A DNA stretch of 64,000 bases, from NCBI RefSeq assembly GCF_000186865.1, contig NW_008705561.1:1-64000 (forward strand). Reading direction: 5' to 3'. The DNA comes from Aureococcus anophagefferens (taxonomy: Eukaryota > Sar > Pelagophyceae > Pelagomonadales > Pelagomonadaceae). The notes below the pieces were generated by a model. It worked only from the letters and a program-made list of their open reading frames with translations. It ran no database searches and was not told where the DNA came from. A program made the translations under genes and the position numbers. Each line of letters begins with the position of its first letter. Position 1 is the stretch's first letter. This document shows, one piece after another, positions 9,812 through 19,102 of this stretch.

Positions 9812-11932
9812 GTGACGATTGCCCCCATGGAGGACAGCGCCAACAGCTTCTCGGCCGTCGAGGGCAGCCTCAAGGCCAAGCTGCGGCGCGCGTCCATCAA
9901 GGTCAAGGCGCTCGCGGGCTTCGCGGCGCAGGCCGACCCCGCGAACAAGGTCGCGCCGGCCGACGCCCCGAAGCCGCCGGGCGGCGGCGCGCGGCGCATG
10001 TCCGCCGTGGCCATGTTCGCGCGCATGTCCGCGTCGAAGCGGCCGGACGACGGCGGCTTCGCGGATCCCGCGGCGATCGACGCGGCCGCGCCGCGGCGGC
10101 GGTCGTCGCTCGTCGGGAGCATCATGGACGCGGTCAGCGGCTCCTTCCGGGCGTCGCCGTCGCCGACGGCGTCGTCGTCGCCGGCGGCGCCCGACGCGCC
10201 GCGGCCCGGCATGGCGCGGCGCATGTCGCAGCGATTCTTCGGCGGCTTCGGCGACGCGGCCGGCGCCGGCGCCGCGGAGCCGGCGGCCGCGAAGAAGACG
10301 AAGGCGGCGAAGAAGAAGAAGCCGCGCATGACGCGGTCCGCGGCGCTCGACGCGTTCCTCGACCTGCTCAACGTCGCCGTCGTCCGCCACGAGCCCGCGC
10401 CGGCCCCGCCGCCCGAGGACCCGGCCGACGCGGACCCGTCCGACGTCCCGGCGGCCGCGAAGCCGTCGAAGAAGGACAAAAAGGCCGACAAGGCGCAGCA
10501 GGCGATCAAGAAGGGCGGCGCGGCCGCGGGCGCCATCGCGCGGCGCGCGAAGCAGGCCGAGGAGGAGCGCGCGGCCAGGAAACGCCAGGGAAACGACTAC
10601 CGCGTCGGCGACCGGACGGCCAAGGGGCGCTTGTTATCCGAGGACGCCCTCGAGAAGGCCATATTGGAGGCGCGGCGTCGCATCCTCGCGGGCACGCAGA
10701 GCACGCTCCGGGCCGTCGAGGAGCGCGAGGAGGCCGCGCGGCGCAAGCTGACGAAGCACGACGACTACGAGAAGCAGGGGCTCGACTGGCACGTGTCGCA
10801 GGAGGGGACCTTCGCCGTCGCGACGGGCACGGGCGAGACCGTGGCGATCCACGTCGCCGTCGAGTCGACGGCGAAGCGGTCGTCGGCGGCGCGCGCGTCG
10901 GGCGTCAAGCGCGCGGGGCCCCGGGCCTTCAGACCGAAGAAGCGCGAGAAGCGGCCGTCCAAGGTCGCGCCGGCGGGCTTCGAGGGCCTGAGCCTCGGCG
11001 ACTCCACGCCCGGGGGCCGGCGGCGCGTCAAGGCCGTGTTGCTCGCGACGTGGGACCTGCTCGAGGAGCGCGAGCAGAAGTTCGCCGCCGTCCTGCTGCT
11101 CCAGGGCTTCGCGCGGCGCGCGCTCTACGGCTACGCGCCCCCCTACGCCTGCCGCATGGCCGTGACGTCCCTCGCCGACGCGCTCGCGGTGACGGCCTCG
11201 GGCACGGTCGACGTCGTCGACGGCGTGCTCCAGCTCAACGAGGAGCCGCCGCCGGAGCTCGTGCCGCGCGTCGACGTCCGCAAGTGGCTCGGCCCGCCGG
11301 GCAGCCGGCCGCCGCGGCGGCCCAGGTCGAGCCTCGCGCCGCCGGCCGACGGCGACTACAGCGACGACGACGACCTCGGCGTCATCTTCGCCAAGGAGGC
11401 GCGGCCGCCGCCCGGCGACTCGAGCCGCGACCTGCTCCGCGAGAAGATCGACGGGCTGGTGGAGGCGGAGCCCGAGGCGGTCGCGGCGGCACCGGAGGTC
11501 CCGGCGGCGCCGGAGGTCCCGGCGGCGCCGGAGGAGGAGCCCGAGGACGAAGAGCCGGAGCTCGCGAGGGGCCTGCGGTCGCTCGCGGGCGGCGCGGGCG
11601 TCTTCGCGGACAGCAGGTCGGGCTTCGCCTACCCGGCGGACTACGCCGTCGGCCCGCCCGTCGACGGCTCCACGCACAACCTCGGCGACCTCGAGGCCGC
11701 AGCCGACGCGCGGCGCGACAAGCTCCGGCGGGACGTGATGCTCGCGGTCATCCTCGGCCACGGCGCGCCGCAGAACGTCGGCAAGCTCCGGTCGTCGCTC
11801 GCGGAGTCGGGCTGGGACGCGGACAAGGCCGAGGTCGGGGCGGCCGTCGACGACCTCTGCGCGACCGACAAGCTCATGGCGAACCGGCGCACGTCCGACA
11901 ACGCGGCCTTCGAGGTCTGGGCCGCGAGTTAA
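9812..11932 (+). CDS. Large low-complexity hypothetical protein
   Basis: 706 aa with no domain recognised. Several Ser/Arg-rich patches carry SxxR-type basophilic kinase-like sites (RRMSAVAMF, RRRSSLVG, ARRMSQRF), and there are Lys-rich stretches near residues 165-175 and 215-225. A PEVPAA repeat lies near residues 560-575. The C-terminal ~80 residues are more ordered. An internal Met six codons downstream (MEDSANSF) is an equally good start. Probably cytoplasmic or nuclear. Confidence 0.6.
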   Translation: MTIAPMEDSANSFSAVEGSLKAKLRRASIKVKALAGFAAQADPANKVAPADAPKPPGGGARRMSAVAMFARMSASKRPDDGGFADPAAIDAAAPRRRSSLVGSIMDAVSGSFRASPSPTASSSPAAPDAPRPGMARRMSQRFFGGFGDAAGAGAAEPAAAKKTKAAKKKKPRMTRSAALDAFLDLLNVAVVRHEPAPAPPPEDPADADPSDVPAAAKPSKKDKKADKAQQAIKKGGAAAGAIARRAKQAEEERAARKRQGNDYRVGDRTAKGRLLSEDALEKAILEARRRILAGTQSTLRAVEEREEAARRKLTKHDDYEKQGLDWHVSQEGTFAVATGTGETVAIHVAVESTAKRSSAARASGVKRAGPRAFRPKKREKRPSKVAPAGFEGLSLGDSTPGGRRRVKAVLLATWDLLEEREQKFAAVLLLQGFARRALYGYAPPYACRMAVTSLADALAVTASGTVDVVDGVLQLNEEPPPELVPRVDVRKWLGPPGSRPPRRPRSSLAPPADGDYSDDDDLGVIFAKEARPPPGDSSRDLLREKIDGLVEAEPEAVAAAPEVPAAPEVPAAPEEEPEDEEPELARGLRSLAGGAGVFADSRSGFAYPADYAVGPPVDGSTHNLGDLEAAADARRDKLRRDVMLAVILGHGAPQNVGKLRSSLAESGWDADKAEVGAAVDDLCATDKLMANRRTSDNAAFEVWAAS

Positions 11933-12071
11933 CGTCGGGGAGGCGTCCTACGACGAGCCACGGCGGCGCCGGGGCGCGCCGTGCGATGGAGCCCCCGCGT
12001 CCCCGCCGCGCGTCGCGCGAACCGTGCGACGGGACGCTTCGGTTTCGCGGCGCTCGCGGCCGCGGCCGCGC

Positions 12072-12622
12072 TCACGAGGAGATGAGCGCGTCGTGCTCCT
12101 CGAGGAGGGCGTTGGCCTCGGCGGCGTGCTTGCACTCGTTGACCTCGGCGTTGTCGGCGTGGTCGCCCATGAAGGTGAAGAGGTCGTCGAGCGCGTCCGC
12201 GAGCCTCCGCTCGGCGTCCGGGACCATCATCCGCGTCTCCTCGAGGACCTCGACGGCCTTCTTGATGTCGTAGGAGTCCTTGCCGTCGTCGCGCATCTTC
12301 TGGACGCGCGCCTCGTTCTCCGCCGTCTCCTTCTTGTAGTGCGCGACCTCCTTGACGAGCCTGCGGCGGGCGGCGCGCTCGCCGACCGCGCGCGTCGCGG
12401 CGCCCGGCGCGCGCGGGCCGCGCGGCGCGGCGGCAAAGGCGCGGGGGCGGCGGCGGGAGCGCGCGCGCGCGCGCCGGCGCCGCGCGCGCGGCGCGCGGGC
12501 GCGCGGGCCGCCGGCGCCGCGACGGCGCGCGGGGACGCCGTCGCGCACCGCTTCACGGTCCCGGTCTTGATCATGCACTGCTTCGCATCCGTCGTGGGCG
12601 CGTGCACCTTCTTGACGGCCAT
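12072..12622 (-). CDS. TBCA: Tubulin-binding cofactor A
   Basis: Two exons, 12622-12549 and 12360-12072, give a 120-aa protein. Exon 1 encodes an IKTGTVKR segment and exon 2 continues LVKEVAHYKKE, matching the start of the three-helix TBCA fold, followed by YDIKKAVEVLEETRMMVPD and the acidic C-terminal helix. TBCA holds beta-tubulin during alpha/beta dimer assembly in the cytoplasm. Length fits the family (about 110-120 aa). The intron (12361-12548, GT-AG, 188 nt) is the longest in the window and consists almost entirely of G and C with long (CG)n runs. Confidence 0.93.
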
Positions 12623-14298
12623 GACTGCGTCGGCTGCGGCGCACGGCTCGAGCGCGGTCGACGGCGCTGGCGTCCAAACCGAGAGCTGCTCAACCGCTTG
12701 GCGTCACGGTGCCGAAGACCGGGCTTCGGGACGACGTCCGGACACAGGTCTAAAAAATAGTACACCAGGGAGCAGCCCAGCCGCTCGTGAAGCATGACGC
12801 GCCGCCGTCGCTGCCCCCCCGGCCCGACCATGGCGGGCCCGCTGCTCGTCTGGGAGTCCGGCGCGACGTTGTCCGTGCACGGCTTGACGGCGGCGCATTC
12901 GGGCTTCCGCCCCATCCAGTGTCGGTTGGCGGCGGCGACTTCAGGTCGTGCGCGAGCACGCTGGTTCGGCGCCCTCTGGCATCTCTGGGTTCGGACCCTC
13001 GAGGCCGCCGACTTCCGCGTTCGAGGGGGGCGCACGACCGTGCCGCGCTCCATGGAGGCGCGCTGGCTCGAGACTCTCCGCGGCGCCCGAATCGCTCGCC
13101 GCCGCGCGGCGGGCTTTCAGGGCAACCGCGTGCACGTCCGAGACCCACGGCGCCAGCCTCTGCGGCGTGGGCTACGCCGAGCCCAAGCAGACCTTCCCCG
13201 GCGACATCATCTGCCGTACCTACGCCTTCGCCGAAGAGCTGGCGCGCGCTGTCCAGTCCCGCGCGCCTCGCGCGGGCCTCGACTTAAAACACCGACGCAT
13301 GTGCCATCTACGGACGCACTCGTCGGTGGAGGAGAGCCGAGGGAGACGCCGTCCCCCCCCGGGCCGACGGCAGGCCTTTTAGACCACGCCCTGGCCCCGC
13401 TTGACCTCCCCCTCAAGTTCAACGAGTCCCCCTCCGCTCAGTCGAATCAACTGTGCTTAAACAGTTCATGAGTCAACTGATAGACCATTGATCGATTGGA
13501 CTCTCTGAGTAGTCATGAACAGTGATTATGGTGGGCGCCAAAACACCCCCTGGCGACCCTCCCGCTGGACCCCAGCGCATCAGGGGTCCGTCCAACATGT
13601 CCTCTGGAGGACCAAAGCTGAAAAGCAGCCATCCATGCCGAAACTCGGCTGTGGACGGGCTGCCAAGCACGACGCGCGCCGCGGCTCAAACCTGGTCAAC
13701 GACCCGAGAAAAGCGCATTGGGGACACCTGCGACCGCTTCGAGGCCCTCTCAGACACCCCTCGAGTGCCTCAGCCGCGTAGATCGTCCTCTGGGCCCGGC
13801 GCTGACCGCCACGACCACTCGGAGCGCTCGACGCGCACCGCCGGGGCTGCCACGCGCGCGCGCACGATGATGGACGTAAAAAGGGAGCGGCGCTCAGGGA
13901 ATCCCATCGTGACACTATACCTTCGCGATTCCCTGCGCGCCGCCCCCTTTTTGCTGCCCCTGGACCGACATATCGCCCCTCGACGCGTCGAAATGGCCCG
14001 GATCCAGAGGCCCCGTTCGCCCCGAAATCGTGCTCGTCTCTCGAGATCGAGAGCGGCGCGTCGAAGATCGCCCACCGGCGCGGCGCGGGCTCGAAGGCCG
14101 CCGGGGCGCCCGGCGGACCGAGCCGCCGAACGCGGTCGTCAAAGTCGGGCGCTGCCCATCGGATCGGCTTCCCAGTGCACTGGAGCCCCTGGGGAACTTT
14201 AGACCTGTGCGGACGCGTCGCCGTACAGCTCCGCACGCGTCGGAGCCGCGCAACTCGGCGACGGCGCTGCTCCACGCGGCGCGCGACCTCGGCGTACA
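12623..14298. other. Gene-poor interval with possible gene relics
   Basis: No complete gene is supported. Short coding-like stretches appear in different plus frames (for example around 12840-12920 and 13130-13290, with CGVGYAEPKQTFPGDIICR), but they do not connect by plausible introns and contain no known domain, so they may be relics. GC content drops between about 13390 and 13960. The inverted repeat at 13878-13952 lies here. Confidence 0.5.
13878..13952. repeat. 26-bp inverted repeat (hairpin) in a gene-poor region
   Basis: The left arm 13878-13903 and right arm 13927-13952 are complementary at 24 of 26 positions and flank a 23-nt loop. The arms begin with A5 and end with T5. No flanking target duplication or promoter is recognisable. 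It could be a decayed miniature transposon or a structured RNA. Confidence 0.75.
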
Positions 14299-15360
14299 CT
14301 ACCTGGGTAAGAGCCCCGCGAGGAGCGAGGCGCAGGTCGCGGGGTCGCGCGAGGCGCCCCGTTCGGGCGCGACGCACGCGACGTGGACCCCGCGCCTCTT
14401 CGCGAGGTTCTTTCGTTGCGCCGCGAGGACCAGGGCCGCCTCGCCCGCGACGTCGCCGAACACGGCGACGGCGCTGACGAATTCGTAGTGGGCGCGGCCG
14501 AACGCGACGCTCGCCTTCGGCGGGTGCAGCGACGCGTTGTAGCGATGCTGGTCGCACATGGCTCCCGAGCAGAGCCAGCCGCGCTCCGCGTGGCGCGCGG
14601 CCCCGGACGACGTCTCCACGATCGGCTGGAGCCGCGCGTGGTCCGAGGTCTCGATCGGGTTGTGCGCCGTCACGAAGAAGTATCCGCGGCGCCCCGCGGC
14701 GACGAAGGCGTCGACGAGGTGCGCGGACGTCACGTGAGCGTTGTGGAGCCGCCACGCCGCGAAAGAGCGGACGAACCCGCGCGCGCGGAGCTCCGCGTCG
14801 CCGTCGAAGCACGGGCCGTGCATCAGGAGCCACGACGACGGGAGCCGCAGCGCGGCGCGGAAGACGCCCTGCGCCGCCGACGCGTCGCGGACGTCGAAGG
14901 AGCCCGCCTCGGACTGCGCCTGGTCGCCCACGACCGGGAGCTCGTGCGCGGCGCGCGGCTCCGCGGCGTAGGTCCGCGCCCACCATTCCTGCGGGCCCGG
15001 CGCCGTGGCGTTCGGCGGCCGCCGCGCGCCGACGTGCTCCAGGACGTGGAAGACGGTGACGCCTCGGACGCAGGCGCCCTCGGCGCTCAGGACGCGCACG
15101 TCGCCGACGACGCAGCGAAAGCCGCGGCGCTCGCACGTCGCCACGTTCGCCGGATCGATGTCGATGCCCGCCACGGCGACGTCGGAGATGCCGCGGGCGC
15201 CCAGGAAGCTCGTGAGCCAGCGCATCGACCCGCCGTTCCTCGATCCGATGTCGAGGTGCGTGATGGCGTTGCCGGAGATGTACGCGCCGAGCACCGTCGC
15301 GTTGAGAGAGCGGGCAGCTCCGTGCACCGCCCAAATTGCGCAGACCCAAACGCCGCGCAT
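14299..15360 (-). CDS. Secretory-pathway SAM-dependent methyltransferase-like protein
   Basis: 353 aa from MRGVWVCAIWAVHGAARS, a signal peptide. HLDIGSRNGGSMRWL (~residue 35) is a motif I-like Rossmann loop. GIDIDPANVATCERRGF supplies the acidic SAM ribose contact, and VTVFHVLEHVG follows as the fourth-strand motif. The middle contains several Trp/His/Cys-bearing insertions. A class I methyltransferase acting on a luminal substrate, perhaps sugar O-methylation, is inferred from the leader and the many glycan genes nearby. Confidence 0.7.
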   Translation of the reverse strand: MRGVWVCAIWAVHGAARSLNATVLGAYISGNAITHLDIGSRNGGSMRWLTSFLGARGISDVAVAGIDIDPANVATCERRGFRCVVGDVRVLSAEGACVRGVTVFHVLEHVGARRPPNATAPGPQEWWARTYAAEPRAAHELPVVGDQAQSEAGSFDVRDASAAQGVFRAALRLPSSWLLMHGPCFDGDAELRARGFVRSFAAWRLHNAHVTSAHLVDAFVAAGRRGYFFVTAHNPIETSDHARLQPIVETSSGAARHAERGWLCSGAMCDQHRYNASLHPPKASVAFGRAHYEFVSAVAVFGDVAGEAALVLAAQRKNLAKRRGVHVACVAPERGASRDPATCASLLAGLLPR

Positions 15361-15530
15361 GCTGCCCACCTCCCTACGACCGGCGCGCGCTGTCGAAGTC
15401 GCAGAGGAGGGCGAGAAGGATGGCGAGGTGCGATCGCGAGAGATCAGCCATCGTGCCGGGCTGCAAAAGCTACCTTGAACGTCAATCGCACGATGCACCT
15501 CCTTAAAGCTTCCTGTCCAGCCGGCGGGGA

Positions 15531-15958
15531 ATGCACGAGATGGCCGGGCCCACCACGGCGTTTCGCGTGCTCTTGCGCTCCTACGTGCTCTTCCACAGCG
15601 TGCACGCGATCCTGCCCGACTCGATGACCGTGACGACGACTCAGGCTGGGTCGGCGCCGGACCGCACCTTCGATTACATGGCCTTCCTGGAGCAGGAGAT
15701 CAGCGACGACAAGGCGGCCTACGCGGCGGGGAACAACGCGTACTACTACACGGGCCAAGGCGACAAGGACACGCTGGGCCTCGAGAGCCCATTCTCCTCT
15801 CGTTCGTCGTCTACGCGCTCGTGCGGCGCGCGCGACGTTCCTCGACGGACGCCGCACGCATGTCGTGCGACGTAGAACTCAAGGACGCGTATGGCGAGCG
15901 CAATTCGGCCTGTGGCACCGAGAATCCTCTCCCCCTCCCCGCGCCGGCGATGATCTAG
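15531..15958 (+). CDS. Small single-pass membrane protein with an apparent frameshift
   Basis: The N-terminal frame begins MHEMAGPTTAFRVLLRSYVL and runs through FLEQEISDDKAAYAAGNNAYY. At about 15791-15794 the frame that makes sense shifts to one encoding ILLSFVVYALVRRARRSS, a textbook transmembrane helix with basic stop-transfer, ending at TAG 15956-15958. The unshifted frame gives a Ser/Arg-rich tail of 114 aa total. One missing C in a CCC run would explain it, so it may be a sequencing error, a real mutation or a very short intron. No family recognised. Confidence 0.5.
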
Positions 15959-16008
15959 CATACCGTCTCCTCTCCCCCTCCCCGCGCCGGCGATGATCTA
16001 GCATACCG
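15925..16008. repeat. 41-bp perfect tandem duplication
   Basis: Bases 15925-15965 and 15968-16008 are identical (41 bp, starting TCCTCTCCCCCTCCCC and ending GATGATCTAGCATACCG), separated by 2 bp. The first copy covers the 3' end of the small membrane protein gene including its TAG stop. Confidence 0.9.
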
Positions 16009-16015
16009 CCTAGCA

Positions 16016-16023
16016 TATAAAAG
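16016..16023 (+). promoter_or_regulatory. Isolated TATAAAAG box
   Basis: A consensus TATA box in an otherwise GC-rich interval, oriented rightward. The nearest downstream coding region (16232-18804) is on the opposite strand, so any transcript from it would be antisense or non-coding. Functional status unknown. Confidence 0.3.
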
Positions 16024-16231
16024 ACGTGCCCCCCCCAACCTCCCCGGTGTTGTTGCGATTGGGAAATTCAGGGACATTCCAGTTCCGAGGCCCAGTGAGG
16101 GGTGTGGACGGGCGAGACCCCCGGCGAGGCGTCCCGGCGCCGCGCCGCCACGCGCCGGCACCGCCACCGCCGCCTCGCGGCCGAAACCGCCCGCACCGCC
16201 GAAGCTCCCCCGCGCCTTACGTCGCGCGGCC

Positions 16232-18804
16232 TCACTCGTCCTTGAGGAAGAACCAGGCGCACAGCGCGCCGCCCGCGAGCAGCGCGGCCGCGGCCGCGGC
16301 GATCTTGAGCTTGCCGCCCGCGGCCGGTTCGACGCAGCCGTCCTTGTCGCCGTCCTCCTGGCCGTTCTCCGCGGCGTCGACGGCCTCGTCCGGGTCGGGC
16401 TTGGGCGCGATGTCGGGCTTGTCGGACTTGATGGCCTGCGCGAGCTTGTAGCCGTCGAACTTGCCCTTGTCCTTCGCGTTCTGCTCCTTGGCGCGCGCGG
16501 CGATGGTCACGAGGCCCTTGTGGGCCTCGCGGCACTTGGGGTCGAGCTCGAGGCACCGCTTGAAGTTCTTCTTCGCCTCGAACCAGTCGTCGAGGTGGAA
16601 GCAGCAGTGGCCGCGGCGGAAGAGCGCCTTGACGTTCGTCGGGTCGCCCTCGAGCGCGCGGTCGCAGTCGCCCTTGCCCTTCTGCCACTCCTCCTGGATG
16701 ATGTAGCACTGGGCGCGGTTGTTGTGGAGCGACACGTTGAGGCCGGCCTTCTGCGCGTTCTGCGCGTCGCTCAGGTCCTTCTCGCTGCAGCTCGTGATGC
16801 AGTCGATCGCGCCGCCGTAGCGGCGGACCGCGCGGTCGACGTTGCGCCGCCCGGCGAAGCAGTAGTTGCCCTTAGCCTTGAGCTCCTCGGCGCGCGCGAG
16901 CTTCGGGATGCTCTCGAGCTCGTAGGACGGCGGCAGCCGCCGGATGTCGTCGAGGCGGAGCGTCGCGCGGACGTCGCGGCCCGCGCAGGCGGAGAAGTGG
17001 GACCGGCCCTCGAGGGAAAAGTCGAAGCCCTCGGCCGGGTAGCCCTGCTCGCCGTCGCGGCCGCCCTGCTTCACCGTGACCTCCGCGACCTCCGCGACCT
17101 TCATCGCCGTCGCGCCCTCCTCGAGGCCCGGGCACGCGGCGTCCGTCTCGTCGATGGTCCAGTCGACGGTGAAGGGCGCGAAGTTCTCCACCGGCTCCCA
17201 TTTCTGCTCCGCCTCCGGGTCCGCGCCGTCCTCCTTGCCCAGGCCCAGCTCCAGGTTCAGGAAGTGGACGGTCACGCCGTCGAGCTGCTGCGCCTTGCGC
17301 GAGTCGTCGCCGCCCTCCGTCGTCGTCTTCTTGAGCACCGTGCCGCAGTCCGTGAGCTTCTCGTTGTCGCGCCAGCTGTGCAGCACCAGCTTGATCTTCG
17401 CGACGGCCTTGGCGTCGCCCTCGGGGAGGTTGGCGACGCCCGTCGACCCGCCCTTGGTGAAGCTGCCCACCGACGCCGTCACGTGGCCGACCTCGCCCTT
17501 CTTCATCGCGCGGCAGGCGAGGCGCAGCGGCGGGTCGAGCGTCGACACGTGCACGAGCTCCGGGTAGACGGGGTCCTGGCCCTCGGGGACCTCGGGGACC
17601 TCGCGCGGCGCGGGGCTCAGGCCCTCGACGTCGCCGAGCGCCCGGCCCGCGCCGCTGAGCCACTTGGCCGACGTCACGGACAGCGACACGTCGAACTCGT
17701 CCGTCGGCATGTCCCAGCCGTCGCCCTCCTTGACCTCCTTCTTGAGCACGCTCCCGTCCTGGGCCTCGCCGCTGCAGTCCGTGACGGGCTGGAACGACTC
17801 GACGACGACGCTCCAGACCGTGTGCTCCTTCTCGTCGCCGACGCGGACGAGCGCCTCCTCCTTGAGCGCCATGCGGCAGATCGCGAGCTGGAGCTGCGAC
17901 GGCCGCAGGTCGCCGAGGATCCCGTTGAAGCGCTCGCTCTCGACGACGACGTCGTCGTCCTGGCGCCGCGCGCCCGGGTCGCCGACCTTCCAGGACACGT
18001 TCTTGCGCAGGAGGAGCTGGACCTCGTCGAGCCTGCGGGGGCGCGGGGCGTCGCGCGCGGCCGGCGATCGCGAGCGCGCCGCGCGCGCGCGTCTTGGGCT
18101 TGCTCCACTCGCTCGAGGGCTTGAGGGTCTTCTTGAGCACCGTGCGCTCCTTGAACTTGGTGCAGTCGTCGACGGGCATGACGGCGACGAGCTCGCACTC
18201 GCACGTCGTCGCGCCGACGCACCGCTTCGACTGCTTGCCCTTGTCCAGCGTCAGGCTGACCTTCTCGCCCTTGATCATCGTCGGGATGGCGTCGTGGAGC
18301 CCCGGCGGCACGCTCTCGTCCTCCAGGTCGCCGATGACGATCGCGCGCGGCTTGCCCGAGCTCGACACGAGGAACGAGCCCGCGTCGTCGACGGGCGCGC
18401 GCGACCCGCCGTTGATGTCGCGCGCCGGCGCCGCGTCGCCGGCGTCGTCGTCGTCGCTCTGCGCCTCCTTGGACTCCTCGCGTGGCGCCGCGGCCTTGCC
18501 CGTCGACTGCTTCTCCGTCCACGTGACGACGCACTCGTCGCCGACGTCCGGCCGCCGGCCGCGCGGGCCCTCGGGCCCGGCCTCGACCTTGACCTTGACG
18601 ACGCTCCCGTCCTTGCAGACGTCGTGCGGCTTGTCCGGCGTCGCGTCGGGCATCGGCAGCTGCATCGGCAGCTCCTCCTCCATGCCGAAGCCGCCCATGC
18701 CCGGCATGCCTGCGCGGAAGACGTGAGATCGCGCACAAACGGCGACGCTGCTGCGGCGCACCCATCATGCCGCCCATGCCCATCATCCCCGGGAGGCCGA
18801 GCAT
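16232..18804 (-). CDS. FKBP-type peptidyl-prolyl isomerase with TPR repeats and a C-terminal membrane anchor
   Basis: Three exons: 18804-18762, 18709-18092 and 18033-16232 (820 aa). The introns are 18710-18761 (52 nt, GT-AG) and 18034-18091 (58 nt, GC-AG). The GC-AG splice joins SKPKT to LDEVQLLL and is the only junction that keeps the conserved frame. A Met/Gly-rich start is followed by an FKBP-like domain (IVIGDLEDESVPPGLHDAIP), further degenerate FKBP-like beta modules each opening with xxVLKK, and three TPR units (NNRAQCYI..., VKALFRRGHCCFHL). A hydrophobic tail (IAAAAAALLAGGALCAWFF) ends it. The architecture resembles tail-anchored FKBP8/TWD1 co-chaperones, which bind Hsp90 through TPRs. 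Catalytic residues of the degenerate modules are uncertain. Confidence 0.85.
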
Positions 18805-19102
18805 CCTGTGGTGCTACACAGAAATGGCGGCGACTTTGGACGCCGATTATTGGAGAAGCCGCGACGCTAGGCTTCAATGAATCGTTTATATCTCTATTAA
18901 CGCAGCACCTGCTCTCCCCGTCCTCGACCCGCTCGGGACGGCGCTCCCCGGACAACAGCGCCACCCGCCGCATGCGCGCCGAGGGACGCTAGGCGCGCGG
19001 AGTTCCGGGGCCTTCCGGCGGCGGGCTGCGGGTCGGGTGGCCGTGGGACGTGCGGGAGCCGACGCGGGGCCGCGCCTCCTCCTCCGTTCATCTTCGTCGA
19101 CG
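18805..19102. promoter_or_regulatory. Divergent promoter region between the FKBP and K+ channel genes
   Basis: 298 bp between two divergently transcribed genes. The half near the FKBP gene is AT-richer (GAATCGTTTATATCTCTATTAA at about 18878-18899), while the half near the channel is GC-rich. No classical TATA box is obvious on either strand. Confidence 0.4.

Noticed and set aside
12794..13471. Possible protein-coding gene on the plus strand
   Set aside because: Coding-like stretches sit in different frames without joinable splice sites and with no recognised domain; recorded as relics only.
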